Assembly: GCA_902363555.1 (NCBI GenBank)
Contig: CABJAM010000006.1
Span: forward strand, 141,854-205,853
Direction: 5' to 3'
DNA length: 64,000 nucleotides
Source of the DNA: Lachnospiraceae bacterium
GTDB lineage: Bacteria > Bacillota > Clostridia > Lachnospirales > Lachnospiraceae
Positions 25,692 to 33,961 of this stretch are shown piece after piece. Within the stretch, counting starts at the first letter, position 1. Every line of letters begins with the position of its first letter. The notes beneath the pieces were generated by a model. It was not told the origin of the DNA. It made no database searches and saw only the letters and a list, made by a program, of their open reading frames with translations. The position numbers and the translations under genes are program-made.

Positions 25692-28648
25692 AGTGGATAA
25701 AAAAAGGAAACAAGGTGGAAATTTCTGCCAGGGAGGTTTTGTTGGAGGTTTCTTTTCCGGCTATCGGCGGTATCCGTCTGGCCTTTGGTCCGGATGGTCC
25801 GAAGAAAGCGTGGAGCCCGGTGCTTAACGGGGAACCGGAGCTTTTGGATATTCAGGTACGGGAGGAGACGGATGGACTGACGGTAAAAAGCGGCGCATTA
25901 GAGCTGATGTTTACCGGGGATGAGAGCCTTCAGGTGCGAAAGGATGGCGCAGAATGCTTTGCAGCACCGGCCCATGCTTTTTTAGTAACGGAGGATGTGG
26001 TTTGCTTTCAGTTTAATTCGCCGCCGGAGGATCGGATCTACGGATTGGGGCAGGACCCGGCGGCCCGGCTGGATCACAACCATCAGGAGCGGCGGATGTG
26101 GAATCAGTGGGGCGGCCATGAACGCAGCGGAAATAATGGCATTGGATTTTTTTCCTCCACGGGCGGTTACGGCATGCTGCTGGCTACGCCTGCGGATGCA
26201 CGGTTTGGCTTTAATGAAAATGACCCTCAGCCTTTGGACCCTCTGGGGGAGGCCATGGTGCCATCTCTGTGGGCGGAGGCGGTGCCACGTTCCTTAGGCA
26301 CCGGATGTGTGGAGGTGAGAGGTGCGGCAGATGTGTTCCTGCTTTTTGGCACGCCGGAGGAGGTGCTTAAAGATTATTACCACTTGACAGGATTTCCAGG
26401 GCTTTTGCCGAAGTGGAGCTATGGTTTTATCCAGTGTAAAAACCGTTACATGAATCAGGAGGACTTACTGGCTGCGGCAAGGCGTATACGGAAGCTGGGA
26501 ATCCCCTGTGATGGACTTGTGATTGACTGGCTCTGGTTTGAGGAATTTGGAGATCTTGAATGGCGTAAGGATGACTGGCCCGAGCCGGAGGAGATGTTAC
26601 GGCAATTAAGTGCACTTGGCTATTCCGTTGTCAGCGCACAGCATCCATTTATTTCCGAAAAGGGCAAGTATTATGCGCAGTATGTGAAGGAGGGTTATTT
26701 AAATAGCGTTCCTGAAACAAAACGTATCACCTACGATCATACGAATCCCCGGGCCCGGGCCCATTGGTGGGAAAAGACAGCCAGGCTGTACCGCCAGGGC
26801 CTTCGGGGTTATTGGACAGATATGGGTGAGCTGGAGGAGCATTTTGACGGGAGCATCAGCGCAGCGGGTGGGCGTACGAAAACTCACAACGCATATTCGC
26901 TTCTCTGGGCCAAAGGCTTACAGGAAGGCCAGCGGGAGGAATTTGGCACCCGTGCATTTATTCTGTCCCGGGCAGCCTGTGCCGGCATACAAAAATATGG
27001 CACAGCCATGTGGTCCGGAGATATCAATGCCACATGGCAGGTGCTAAAGGATCAGGTTGTGCTGGCCCAGACGATGGCCATGTCGGGTATGCCCTGGTGG
27101 GGAACGGATATCGGCGGCTTTTTAAGTGGAAGCGAGTGTACGCCAGAGCTGTATGTGCGCTGGATGGAATGGGGCGTGTTCTGCGGCCTGTTCCGCACCC
27201 ACGGTACCCGGCCGGGCAATGAGCCAGACAGTTTCGGTGAGGAGGCCCGGGAGCAGATCCGCAAACTGATCCGCCTGCGCTACACACTGCTCCCTTATAT
27301 CTATTCCCTGGCTATGCGGTGCGCTCTGGAGGGCACGTCCATAATCACGCCCTTAGCCTGCGCATTTTTTGAGGATGCTGTGGCGGCGTCCTGTCAGGGC
27401 CAGTATATGTTCGGCCCGTCGCTGCTGGTGGCGCCCATTACAGAGCCGGGCGCGCGCAGCGGGCGTGTATATCTCCCGGAGGGCACCTGGTATCACTGGT
27501 GGAGCGGGAAACAATATACGGCCGGCTGGCATACTGTACCGGCGCCTCTGGGCCAGATCCCTCTCTTTGTGCGCGCCGGAGCTCTGATTCCAATTTATAC
27601 TGTCGTGGGGCGTAATGTACAGGACTGCGGCGGGCTGGCCTTATTGCGCGTGCCCGGTGGAAAGGGAGCCTTCGACTATTATGACGACGCGGGTGATGGT
27701 TTCGGCTATAAGGAGGGCAGGTATACTCATGTGCGGTTTGAACAAAGCGGAGGAAGCATCCGTGCTGTGGCGTATGCGGGGGAAGTGCCGGAGTATTGTG
27801 TGGTGGAATTTGGCGCCCGCGCCGGGGAGGCTGCTGTGGCTGTGGATACCCAATGGCAGGGCGATCGCGCAAGTATTACGCTGACCTTCCTAAAGGCAGG
27901 AAGCTATCACGTTGATGTAACGCCGGGGGAGGGCTGGTATGTGAACCACTGTACCCAGGGGGGCTGTGGCTGGGATATGGAGGAGCCCGCTTATCTGAAC
28001 GGATGGCAGGGAGAGCTTGTGGCTTTGGCAGGTGAAAAGATCTGCTGGCAGCTTTATCACACAGAACTTATGCGCCGGATCGGAGTGCAGACCGCACAAA
28101 TAACACTTAAAGGCCAGGACGGGGAGTGCCATACGCTCACAGCGCGGTGGGATGGCCCATTCCTCTCAGATCCTTCCATACTGGGCTGTCTTCCTCCGGG
28201 AGCTTCTGAACGGGGCTTTTCGCCGGAGCAGGCGCCGGCATTGCCGGAGTATTCCTTTGATGGAAAATATTACCGCTGGACAAAGGACCCGCTGTTTGCA
28301 CATAATTGTTTTGGGTATGTGGAATTTCGCCGTCTTGACCCGGAGCGCCGGGGCGAAGCGATGCTCGGTGAAGCATGGGCTAGAGAAAACCTTTACTCAA
28401 AAATAGCCCAGAATGTGGAATTTGAATTGCGCTACGACAGCCCGATCACTTTATGGCTCAACGGGGAGGAAATTTATTGCGGCCGGGAAAAAAATGCCAG
28501 GGATATATCCCTGACGCTTCCTCTAAAAGCGGGTAAAAATATGCTGATAATCCGCCAAATCGCGGATATTCCAAGGCCTTACAGTGGAGGTGAATTTGGC
28601 TACAGCCTGAAATTAGCAGGTATGCATAAAATTTACTCGATAAAATAG
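25688..28648 (+). CDS. GH31-family alpha-glycosidase
   Basis: A 986-residue GH31 enzyme. N-terminal beta-sandwich (1-240), barrel (about 240-600) with the nucleophile at about Asp378 in GYWTDMGE and the acid/base at about Asp445 in WSGDIN, then two beta domains. The C-terminal ~240 residues are an extra beta-rich extension beyond a typical GH31, with a jelly-roll-like end. GH31 covers alpha-glucosidases, alpha-xylosidases and sulfoquinovosidases; the sulfoquinovose-specific motifs are not evident. No signal peptide. Last gene of the operon that begins at 14.6 kb; it overlaps the amidohydrolase by 4 bp (ATGA). Confidence 0.9.
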   Translation: MKWIKKGNKVEISAREVLLEVSFPAIGGIRLAFGPDGPKKAWSPVLNGEPELLDIQVREETDGLTVKSGALELMFTGDESLQVRKDGAECFAAPAHAFLVTEDVVCFQFNSPPEDRIYGLGQDPAARLDHNHQERRMWNQWGGHERSGNNGIGFFSSTGGYGMLLATPADARFGFNENDPQPLDPLGEAMVPSLWAEAVPRSLGTGCVEVRGAADVFLLFGTPEEVLKDYYHLTGFPGLLPKWSYGFIQCKNRYMNQEDLLAAARRIRKLGIPCDGLVIDWLWFEEFGDLEWRKDDWPEPEEMLRQLSALGYSVVSAQHPFISEKGKYYAQYVKEGYLNSVPETKRITYDHTNPRARAHWWEKTARLYRQGLRGYWTDMGELEEHFDGSISAAGGRTKTHNAYSLLWAKGLQEGQREEFGTRAFILSRAACAGIQKYGTAMWSGDINATWQVLKDQVVLAQTMAMSGMPWWGTDIGGFLSGSECTPELYVRWMEWGVFCGLFRTHGTRPGNEPDSFGEEAREQIRKLIRLRYTLLPYIYSLAMRCALEGTSIITPLACAFFEDAVAASCQGQYMFGPSLLVAPITEPGARSGRVYLPEGTWYHWWSGKQYTAGWHTVPAPLGQIPLFVRAGALIPIYTVVGRNVQDCGGLALLRVPGGKGAFDYYDDAGDGFGYKEGRYTHVRFEQSGGSIRAVAYAGEVPEYCVVEFGARAGEAAVAVDTQWQGDRASITLTFLKAGSYHVDVTPGEGWYVNHCTQGGCGWDMEEPAYLNGWQGELVALAGEKICWQLYHTELMRRIGVQTAQITLKGQDGECHTLTARWDGPFLSDPSILGCLPPGASERGFSPEQAPALPEYSFDGKYYRWTKDPLFAHNCFGYVEFRRLDPERRGEAMLGEAWARENLYSKIAQNVEFELRYDSPITLWLNGEEIYCGREKNARDISLTLPLKAGKNMLIIRQIADIPRPYSGGEFGYSLKLAGMHKIYSIK

Positions 28649-28697
28649 TATATTATGCTGAAAAGATGAAAAAACATATTTTTTTCGCCGGATAAGC

Positions 28698-28726
28698 TTG
28701 AAAAAAGTTATAAAATGTGTTATCTT
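28698..28726 (+). promoter_or_regulatory. Binding-protein promoter
   Basis: TTGAAA (28698-28703), 17 bp, TATCTT (28721-28726). An operator follows 12 bp later. Confidence 0.75.
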
Positions 28727-28738
28727 AGGTCTTACAAA

Positions 28739-28754
28739 GAGTAAACGATTACCC
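28739..28754. promoter_or_regulatory. LacI-type operator (binding-protein promoter)
   Basis: GAGTAAACGATTACCC, two mismatches from the locus consensus, located downstream of the -10 box and upstream of the ribosome binding site. Confidence 0.75.
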
Positions 28755-28783
28755 AATGAATTTATCAAACAGGAGGATTTACG

Positions 28784-30241
28784 ATGAAAAGAAAAGTTTT
28801 AGCAATGGTTTTAGCCCTTATCATGGTTGTAGCTGCTTTGGCAGGCTGCGGCAAGGGCGACGGCAAAAAGACTGCGGACTCCGGTGAGAGCCAAAAGCAG
28901 GGCAGCGACGCGACTGTTGGGGGTGAGAGTACAGGCGGCGCGGCAGTGGGTGATACAGATGCAGGCGATGGCGAGCAGGTTGACATTACATTCTGGACTC
29001 ACTACACCGACGATATTAATTTCACAAAGAAGAAGGTAGAGGATTTTAACAATGAGTACGCCGGAAAGATTCATGTAGAGCTGAATCATATTGCCGATGA
29101 CTTTAATAACGTGCTCCTGCTGGCGCTCCAGAACGGCAACGGCCCGGATATCTATGCCGATGGCCTCCAGTTAGGACAGTTGGTTGAGATGAACTATGCA
29201 GCTCCTTTAAACGACCTGATGAGCGACGAGATGCTGGCACGGGTAGAGGGCAAGAATATGGTTGGCAACAACTGGTTTGACGGTAAGTGGTATTCCTTAC
29301 CCTTCCGCGGTTACAACTTCCGTCTCGTATGGAACAAAGATCTGTTTGAAGCCGCTGGCTTAGATCCGGAAGCGCCACCAAAGAGCTATGATGAAGTGAT
29401 CGAGTATGCGAAGAAGATTACCGAGTACGGCAAAGATCAGGATTCCCAGAAATATGGCTTCATGCTTCCGACTGGAGAGGACTGGATCTGGTGGATCTAC
29501 GGCTCTCAGATGGCCTACGCAAATGGCGAGAGCATGATCGACCTGAATACATGTACATATCAGTGGGAAGCTTATGATAAGGTTATGGATCTGTATCTGA
29601 CACTGCAGGAAGATGGAAGCCTGTTCCCCGGTGGAACGACTATGCAGAACGACCCGGCCCGCGCACAGTTTGCGGCTGGCAACGTTGGTATGATTCTTGC
29701 AGCATCCTGGGATATCGGTGTATTTAACGACCAGTTCCCGTGTGTAAATGAATGGGGTGTAGCCACACTGCCCACCTATGACGGTGAATTTCACGGGTAT
29801 ACACAGCTTGACGCAGGCAGCTATCTGCTGATCAACGGCGCCAGCGACGATGCTCACAAGAAGGCTGCGATGACTTTCTATGAGTATCTGTTAAGCGAAC
29901 CTACATTGATCGAGTACTGCGAAGGCGGATACGGCGTTCCGGTTTATGATGGCGTTGCGGATAAGGTTGCAAAGAAGTCTGACCGCCCTGGCTTTGCAGA
30001 GTTTTCTGATGTAACGACGGACCGCTTCTATCCTTATGAGCCGCCGATCACGATTGAAGGCGATGGATACGGCCTGATTATGAACTCTGTTCTCAATGGT
30101 GCAATCTCCATGGAAAGTGCAGTGGCAGATCTGAACGAGCGTTACAATGCGGCAGTGAAGGCCGGAGCAGAAGCCGGTGACTTTAATCTGGATGATTATA
30201 TTGTAAAAGGCTTCTCCTGTATGAATCCTGCCGGCGAATAA
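28784..30241 (+). CDS. Sugar ABC transporter substrate-binding lipoprotein (CUT1)
   Basis: A 485-residue extracellular solute-binding protein, family 1. A lipoprotein signal peptide ends in the lipobox LAGC (Cys22) and is followed by a Gly/Ser/Lys-rich linker to about residue 65. The mature domain starts with VDITFWTHYTDD and is rich in surface Trp and Tyr, as in oligosaccharide-binding MalE-like proteins. It has its own promoter and operator and a strong CAGGAGG. It pairs with the two permeases at 32-34 kb, although GH10 and a large palindrome lie between. No ATPase gene is present, so it probably uses a shared MsmX-type ATPase encoded elsewhere. Confidence 0.93.
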   Translation: MKRKVLAMVLALIMVVAALAGCGKGDGKKTADSGESQKQGSDATVGGESTGGAAVGDTDAGDGEQVDITFWTHYTDDINFTKKKVEDFNNEYAGKIHVELNHIADDFNNVLLLALQNGNGPDIYADGLQLGQLVEMNYAAPLNDLMSDEMLARVEGKNMVGNNWFDGKWYSLPFRGYNFRLVWNKDLFEAAGLDPEAPPKSYDEVIEYAKKITEYGKDQDSQKYGFMLPTGEDWIWWIYGSQMAYANGESMIDLNTCTYQWEAYDKVMDLYLTLQEDGSLFPGGTTMQNDPARAQFAAGNVGMILAASWDIGVFNDQFPCVNEWGVATLPTYDGEFHGYTQLDAGSYLLINGASDDAHKKAAMTFYEYLLSEPTLIEYCEGGYGVPVYDGVADKVAKKSDRPGFAEFSDVTTDRFYPYEPPITIEGDGYGLIMNSVLNGAISMESAVADLNERYNAAVKAGAEAGDFNLDDYIVKGFSCMNPAGE

Positions 30242-30273
30242 TTAAGAGCCAATGGTGGGGCCCCCGGCTCTCT

Positions 30274-30663
30274 CTCAGGTTTGGGTGCCGGCGCGTCCGG
30301 CCTGTGACTCCGGGGCCGCTTTCCCGGGGCTGGGGCAGTGCCTTTGGCGGCTCGGTCTGTGGCCCCTTGGAAAAAGCCATCTCCGGGCTTAAGTTCGACT
30401 AAGGTTAAAAAGGCGCTCATTCGGGGCACCGGGCCAATGTTCATCCAAACTCTTTATGACTTTGGATGAACTTGACCCTCAAAATCCGGCTTTGTAAGCC
30501 CGGATTTTGGCCCCGAATGAGTGCCTTTTTAACCCAAGTCTCACTAAATCCCTACGTAAGCTTTTTCCAAGGGGCCACAGACCAAGCCGCCAAAGGCACT
30601 GCCCCAGCCCCGGGAAAGCGGCCCCGGAGTCACAGGCCGGACGCGCCGGCACCCAAACCTGAG
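30274..30663. repeat. 390-bp palindromic element with 104-bp arms
   Basis: Bases 30274-30377 and 30560-30663 are reverse complements at 103 of 104 positions (the only mismatch is 30353 against 30584). On the same axis (30468.5), 30403-30427 pairs with 30510-30534 with few mismatches, and the 25-bp stretches between are diverged but still partly matched. The centre holds two further hairpins: 30439-30471 (GTTCATCCAAA arms) and 30480-30509 (CAAAATCCGG arms). The arms are GC-rich and contain no credible gene. It fills most of the 490-bp gap between the binding-protein gene and GH10. The near-perfect outer arms with a decayed middle suggest recent insertion or ongoing arm correction, or a conserved structured RNA. 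Confidence 0.93.
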
Positions 30664-30671
30664 AAAGCACC

Positions 30672-30702
30672 GGGATACCTGGTTGCAGGTATCCCCATTT
30701 TT
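30672..30702 (+). terminator. Intrinsic terminator before GH10
   Basis: GGGATACCT (30672-30680) pairs with AGGTATCCC (30687-30695), followed by CATTTTT. It probably ends or attenuates the binding-protein transcript; GH10 starts 30 bp later. Confidence 0.8.
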
Positions 30703-30731
30703 ATGTGCGGAAGAAATGGAGGTTACAGAAG

Positions 30732-31973
30732 ATGAGCAGTGAGATCATTCAAAGCGCCAGACGGCGCATCCGGGAGGTACGGCAGAAGGATGTGGAGCTT
30801 CTTGTTTTGAAGGATGGACAGCCGGTGGAGAACGCCAGTGTCAGTTTCCGTATGAAGAACCATCAGTTTCTGTTTGGGGCGGTCAGCTATGCCCACGGCA
30901 CCCTGGACCACCCGGGGAAAGAGGAGAAGTTCACACGTCATTTTACAAAGCTTTTTAATTATACGATGGTTCCCTTTCACTGGAGCTGGTACGAGCCACA
31001 GCGCGGGGCGTATAATGAGCCCTACACTGGGAATCTGGTGCGCTGGGCGGATACGAATCATTTAAAGAAAAAGCTCCATGCCCTGATCTGGCATGAGTGC
31101 TGTCCGGACTGGCTGACGGACGATATGGTGGAGGCAGAATATGTGCGCCGTATCAACCATCTGATGAGCCTTTACGGGGAGGATTTTGACTTCTTTGACC
31201 TGGCCAACGAGACCACGGTCAACGACCGGTTTGACAATCCGGTATCCCGCTGGGTAAAACGATCCGGTCCGATCCATATGATGAAATTTGGCACCGGGTT
31301 AGTGCGGGCATGGAAGCCGGAGGCAAAGCTTTTGTTCGGAGATTGGAATGTCCACGGGGAAGAATATTTTGATTTCCTGCGGGAAATGCGGGAGAAGGAT
31401 GTGGACATTGATATCATCGGCATGCAGAGCCATATGCACCGGGATCTGTGGAGCCAGGAAGAGACGATACGGGTGATCGAGCGGGCGTCGGAGTATGGCT
31501 GGCCCATCCATTTTCCAGAATGTTCGGTCTGCAGCGGAACGCCCATCGGTGAGATGTCCTATGGAGCCGGAGCGGTAAATCAGTTCAGGGAAACCGAGGA
31601 GGACCTGTACTGGCAGGCAGAATTTACAAAGGACTTCTATACCCTGGTGTTTAGCCAGCCGGCAGTTGAAGCTCTTTCCTGGTTTGATTTCACAGAGCAC
31701 CGGTGGTTAAATGCCCCGGCGGGCCTGGTGGATGACGATTTGAACCCCAAGCCGGTGTATGCTGCCCTGTACGATCTGATCCACCGGGAATGGCACTCTG
31801 ATGTGGACGTGACCACTGGAACCGCTGGAAACTGCCGGGCCCGGCTGTTTTGTGGAAACTATGAGATAACAGTGGCGGTCGATGGCATCCAGAAGACTGT
31901 TCACCGGGATATTTTAAGGGAGAGCTTCTATGCGGGCGGCGGCCAGCCGATGCGTATGAGTATCCATATTTAA
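30732..31973 (+). CDS. GH10-family glycosidase, cytoplasmic
   Basis: A 413-residue protein with a short N-terminal beta domain (about 1-60) and a GH10 barrel. The acid/base is Glu160 in DLANET and the nucleophile Glu263 in HFPECS; the family's HxxxWH region appears as LIWHECCPDW. GH10 enzymes are mainly endo-1,4-beta-xylanases. Without a signal peptide this one would act on imported oligosaccharides. Start 30732 is chosen because AATGGAGG is 9 bp upstream; the in-frame ATG at 30705 lies in the terminator tail. It lies downstream of a strong terminator with no obvious own promoter, so expression may depend on read-through or on processing at the palindrome. Confidence 0.88.
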   Translation: MSSEIIQSARRRIREVRQKDVELLVLKDGQPVENASVSFRMKNHQFLFGAVSYAHGTLDHPGKEEKFTRHFTKLFNYTMVPFHWSWYEPQRGAYNEPYTGNLVRWADTNHLKKKLHALIWHECCPDWLTDDMVEAEYVRRINHLMSLYGEDFDFFDLANETTVNDRFDNPVSRWVKRSGPIHMMKFGTGLVRAWKPEAKLLFGDWNVHGEEYFDFLREMREKDVDIDIIGMQSHMHRDLWSQEETIRVIERASEYGWPIHFPECSVCSGTPIGEMSYGAGAVNQFRETEEDLYWQAEFTKDFYTLVFSQPAVEALSWFDFTEHRWLNAPAGLVDDDLNPKPVYAALYDLIHREWHSDVDVTTGTAGNCRARLFCGNYEITVAVDGIQKTVHRDILRESFYAGGGQPMRMSIHI

Positions 31974-32048
31974 CAGCGTACAATATATACAAAAAAATTT
32001 AAAAAATGTATGTAATTTAACGAAAATGAGCGGCTCTTTTAGAAAGGG

Positions 32049-32077
32049 TTGAAAAAAACGGAAAAAGATGATAGAAT
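32049..32077 (+). promoter_or_regulatory. Permease operon promoter
   Basis: TTGAAA (32049-32054), 17 bp, TAGAAT (32072-32077), followed 7 bp later by an operator. Confidence 0.77.
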
Positions 32078-32084
32078 CTAGTAA

Positions 32085-32100
32085 GAGAAAACGTTTACCC
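32085..32100. promoter_or_regulatory. LacI-type operator (permease promoter)
   Basis: GAGAAAACGTTTACCC, two mismatches from the locus consensus, placed immediately downstream of the -10 box. Confidence 0.75.
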
Positions 32101-32147
32101 ATAATAAATAATGACGATTATGGAGTATAGAAAAGGCGGTGCGGAAA

Positions 32148-33068
32148 GTGAAAAAGAAGTCACTGTGGAAGAGGATCCGGGAGAATAAGGGCGCATATCT
32201 CATGCTATTGCCGGTTATGATCGGTTTTGTAGCTTTGACCCTGTACCCCAATTTATGGGTGATCGGCCTGTCATTTTTCAAGTATGACGGCGTTACGAAT
32301 CCGGACTTTATCGGATTGGATAATTATATCCGTATGTTTACAAGAGATCCGGGATGGTGGAGAGCAGTTGGAAACACATTTATCTTTGCTATCGGTAAGC
32401 TAGCGGTCGAGATGCCGCTGGCGCTGTTTTTAGCAGTGCTGCTGAACCGGAAGCTCAAGGGAACCAGCTTGTTCCGGGGTATTTTGTTCCTGCCCAATAT
32501 TACAAGTACGGCCGTTATGTCCGTAGTGTTTGCATTGCTGTTCTCCGCTTATAACGGATATTTCAACAGCACACTTTTAAAGCTGGATATACTGAACCGG
32601 CCGGTGGATTGGCTGGGCTCCATGCCTGCGGCCATGATCGTCTGTATTCTGGTTTCTACATGGCAGAGTATCGGTATCAACACGATCCTGTTTCTGGCGG
32701 GGCTTCAGGGGATCCCCCAGGACGTGTACGAGAGCGCTGACATGGACGGCGCTGTGGGCTGGAAGCGGTTTGTCTATATCACCATGCCGCTGATGGCAAG
32801 GATGCTGCAGGTAATCCTGATGCTGGCGATCATCGGAAGTATGCAGATCTTTGATTTGATGAAGGTGTTGACCGGCGGCGGTCCTTCCGGCGCTACGGAG
32901 GTTATGATGACGAAGATTTATTCCTATTTCTTCCCATCGTCCTATGCAGCCAGCGCGATTTCTCAGGTAGGCTATGGCAGCTCACTGGGCGTGATGGCTT
33001 CCCTGATCATCGGTGTCGTCACTGTAATTTATCTGATCGTGTCCAGAAAAATGGACGATATTTCATAG
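32148..33068 (+). CDS. Sugar ABC transporter permease (MalF-type)
   Basis: A 306-residue integral membrane protein with six predicted segments. The EAA-type loop that contacts the ATPase appears as YESADMDGAVGWKRFVYITMP. It pairs with the following MalG-type permease. Both likely starts are GTG (32139 or 32148); 32148 is preferred because GGCGG lies 8 bp before it. It imports the oligosaccharide captured by the binding protein at 28.8 kb. Confidence 0.9.
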   Translation: MKKKSLWKRIRENKGAYLMLLPVMIGFVALTLYPNLWVIGLSFFKYDGVTNPDFIGLDNYIRMFTRDPGWWRAVGNTFIFAIGKLAVEMPLALFLAVLLNRKLKGTSLFRGILFLPNITSTAVMSVVFALLFSAYNGYFNSTLLKLDILNRPVDWLGSMPAAMIVCILVSTWQSIGINTILFLAGLQGIPQDVYESADMDGAVGWKRFVYITMPLMARMLQVILMLAIIGSMQIFDLMKVLTGGGPSGATEVMMTKIYSYFFPSSYAASAISQVGYGSSLGVMASLIIGVVTVIYLIVSRKMDDIS

Positions 33069-33080
33069 AGGAGGGATAAT

Positions 33081-33953
33081 ATGCGTCGGAGTAAAAAACC
33101 AACCGAAAAAGCTGTGGGAACGAGAGTATTTAACGGGGTGACCTATCTTATTTTGATCGTCGTCTGTATTATAAGTCTTTTTCCCATCATTTATGTAATA
33201 TTTGGTTCCTTTAAGTCCAACATGGAATTTTTGACGGCAGCCGGCAAGCTCCTGCCGGAGTCCTGGAATCCGGTCAACTATATCAATGCATGGCAGACCG
33301 CGAATTTTGCCCGTTACAGTCTGAACAGTGTGATCGTGACACTCTGTGCCATCGCAGGTGCAGTGCTTTTAACTTCCATGGCGGGTTACGTGTTCGCAAG
33401 AGGGGATTTCCCCGGGAAAAAGCTGATCATGGGTATGTTTTTAGGCGCTATGTTCTTAGCTACGGGCGCTATTACCATTTACCCGATTTTTTCTCTGGCA
33501 AAGGGCGCCCACTTAAATACGAGCCTGTGGGGGCTGATTATTATTTACATCTTTACCATTGATGTGTCACAGGTTTACCTGGTGATGGGGTATGTGAAGG
33601 GATTGCCGCGGGAACTGGACGAGGCGGCGCGCATTGATGGCTGTGGCTTTTTCCAGACCTTTTTGCGGGTGATACTGCCCCTGTGCAAGCCTATTTTGGC
33701 CACGGTTGCTCTGCTGACTTTTAAAACCGTGTGGAATGATTACTTGAAACCTATGGTATTTACCCTGGGCAATGATAACATGAAGACGCTGACCGTAGGT
33801 GTTGTTTCTCTCAAAAGCAGCGGCGGCGGTGCGGGAGCCTATGATATTATGCTGGCCGGCACGGCGATTTCATTGATACCTATGATTTTGTTTTATTGCT
33901 TTACAAGCCGGTTCTTTGTGTCCGGTATTACGGCCGGAGCTGTAAAGGGTTGA
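33081..33953 (+). CDS. Sugar ABC transporter permease (MalG-type)
   Basis: A 290-residue membrane protein with six segments and the EAA loop RELDEAARIDGCGFFQTFLRVILPL. It starts 12 bp after the MalF-type permease behind AGAGGAGGG. It ends 8 bp before the GH36 start. Together the pair and the lipoprotein form a CUT1 importer without a dedicated ATPase gene. Confidence 0.92.
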   Translation: MRRSKKPTEKAVGTRVFNGVTYLILIVVCIISLFPIIYVIFGSFKSNMEFLTAAGKLLPESWNPVNYINAWQTANFARYSLNSVIVTLCAIAGAVLLTSMAGYVFARGDFPGKKLIMGMFLGAMFLATGAITIYPIFSLAKGAHLNTSLWGLIIIYIFTIDVSQVYLVMGYVKGLPRELDEAARIDGCGFFQTFLRVILPLCKPILATVALLTFKTVWNDYLKPMVFTLGNDNMKTLTVGVVSLKSSGGGAGAYDIMLAGTAISLIPMILFYCFTSRFFVSGITAGAVKG

Positions 33954-33961
33954 TTAAAAAT

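Noticed and set aside
30274..30663. The large palindrome as an ordinary intrinsic terminator
   Set aside because: Arms of 104 bp are far longer than a terminator stem and no T-run follows the element itself; a separate normal terminator lies at 30672-30702.
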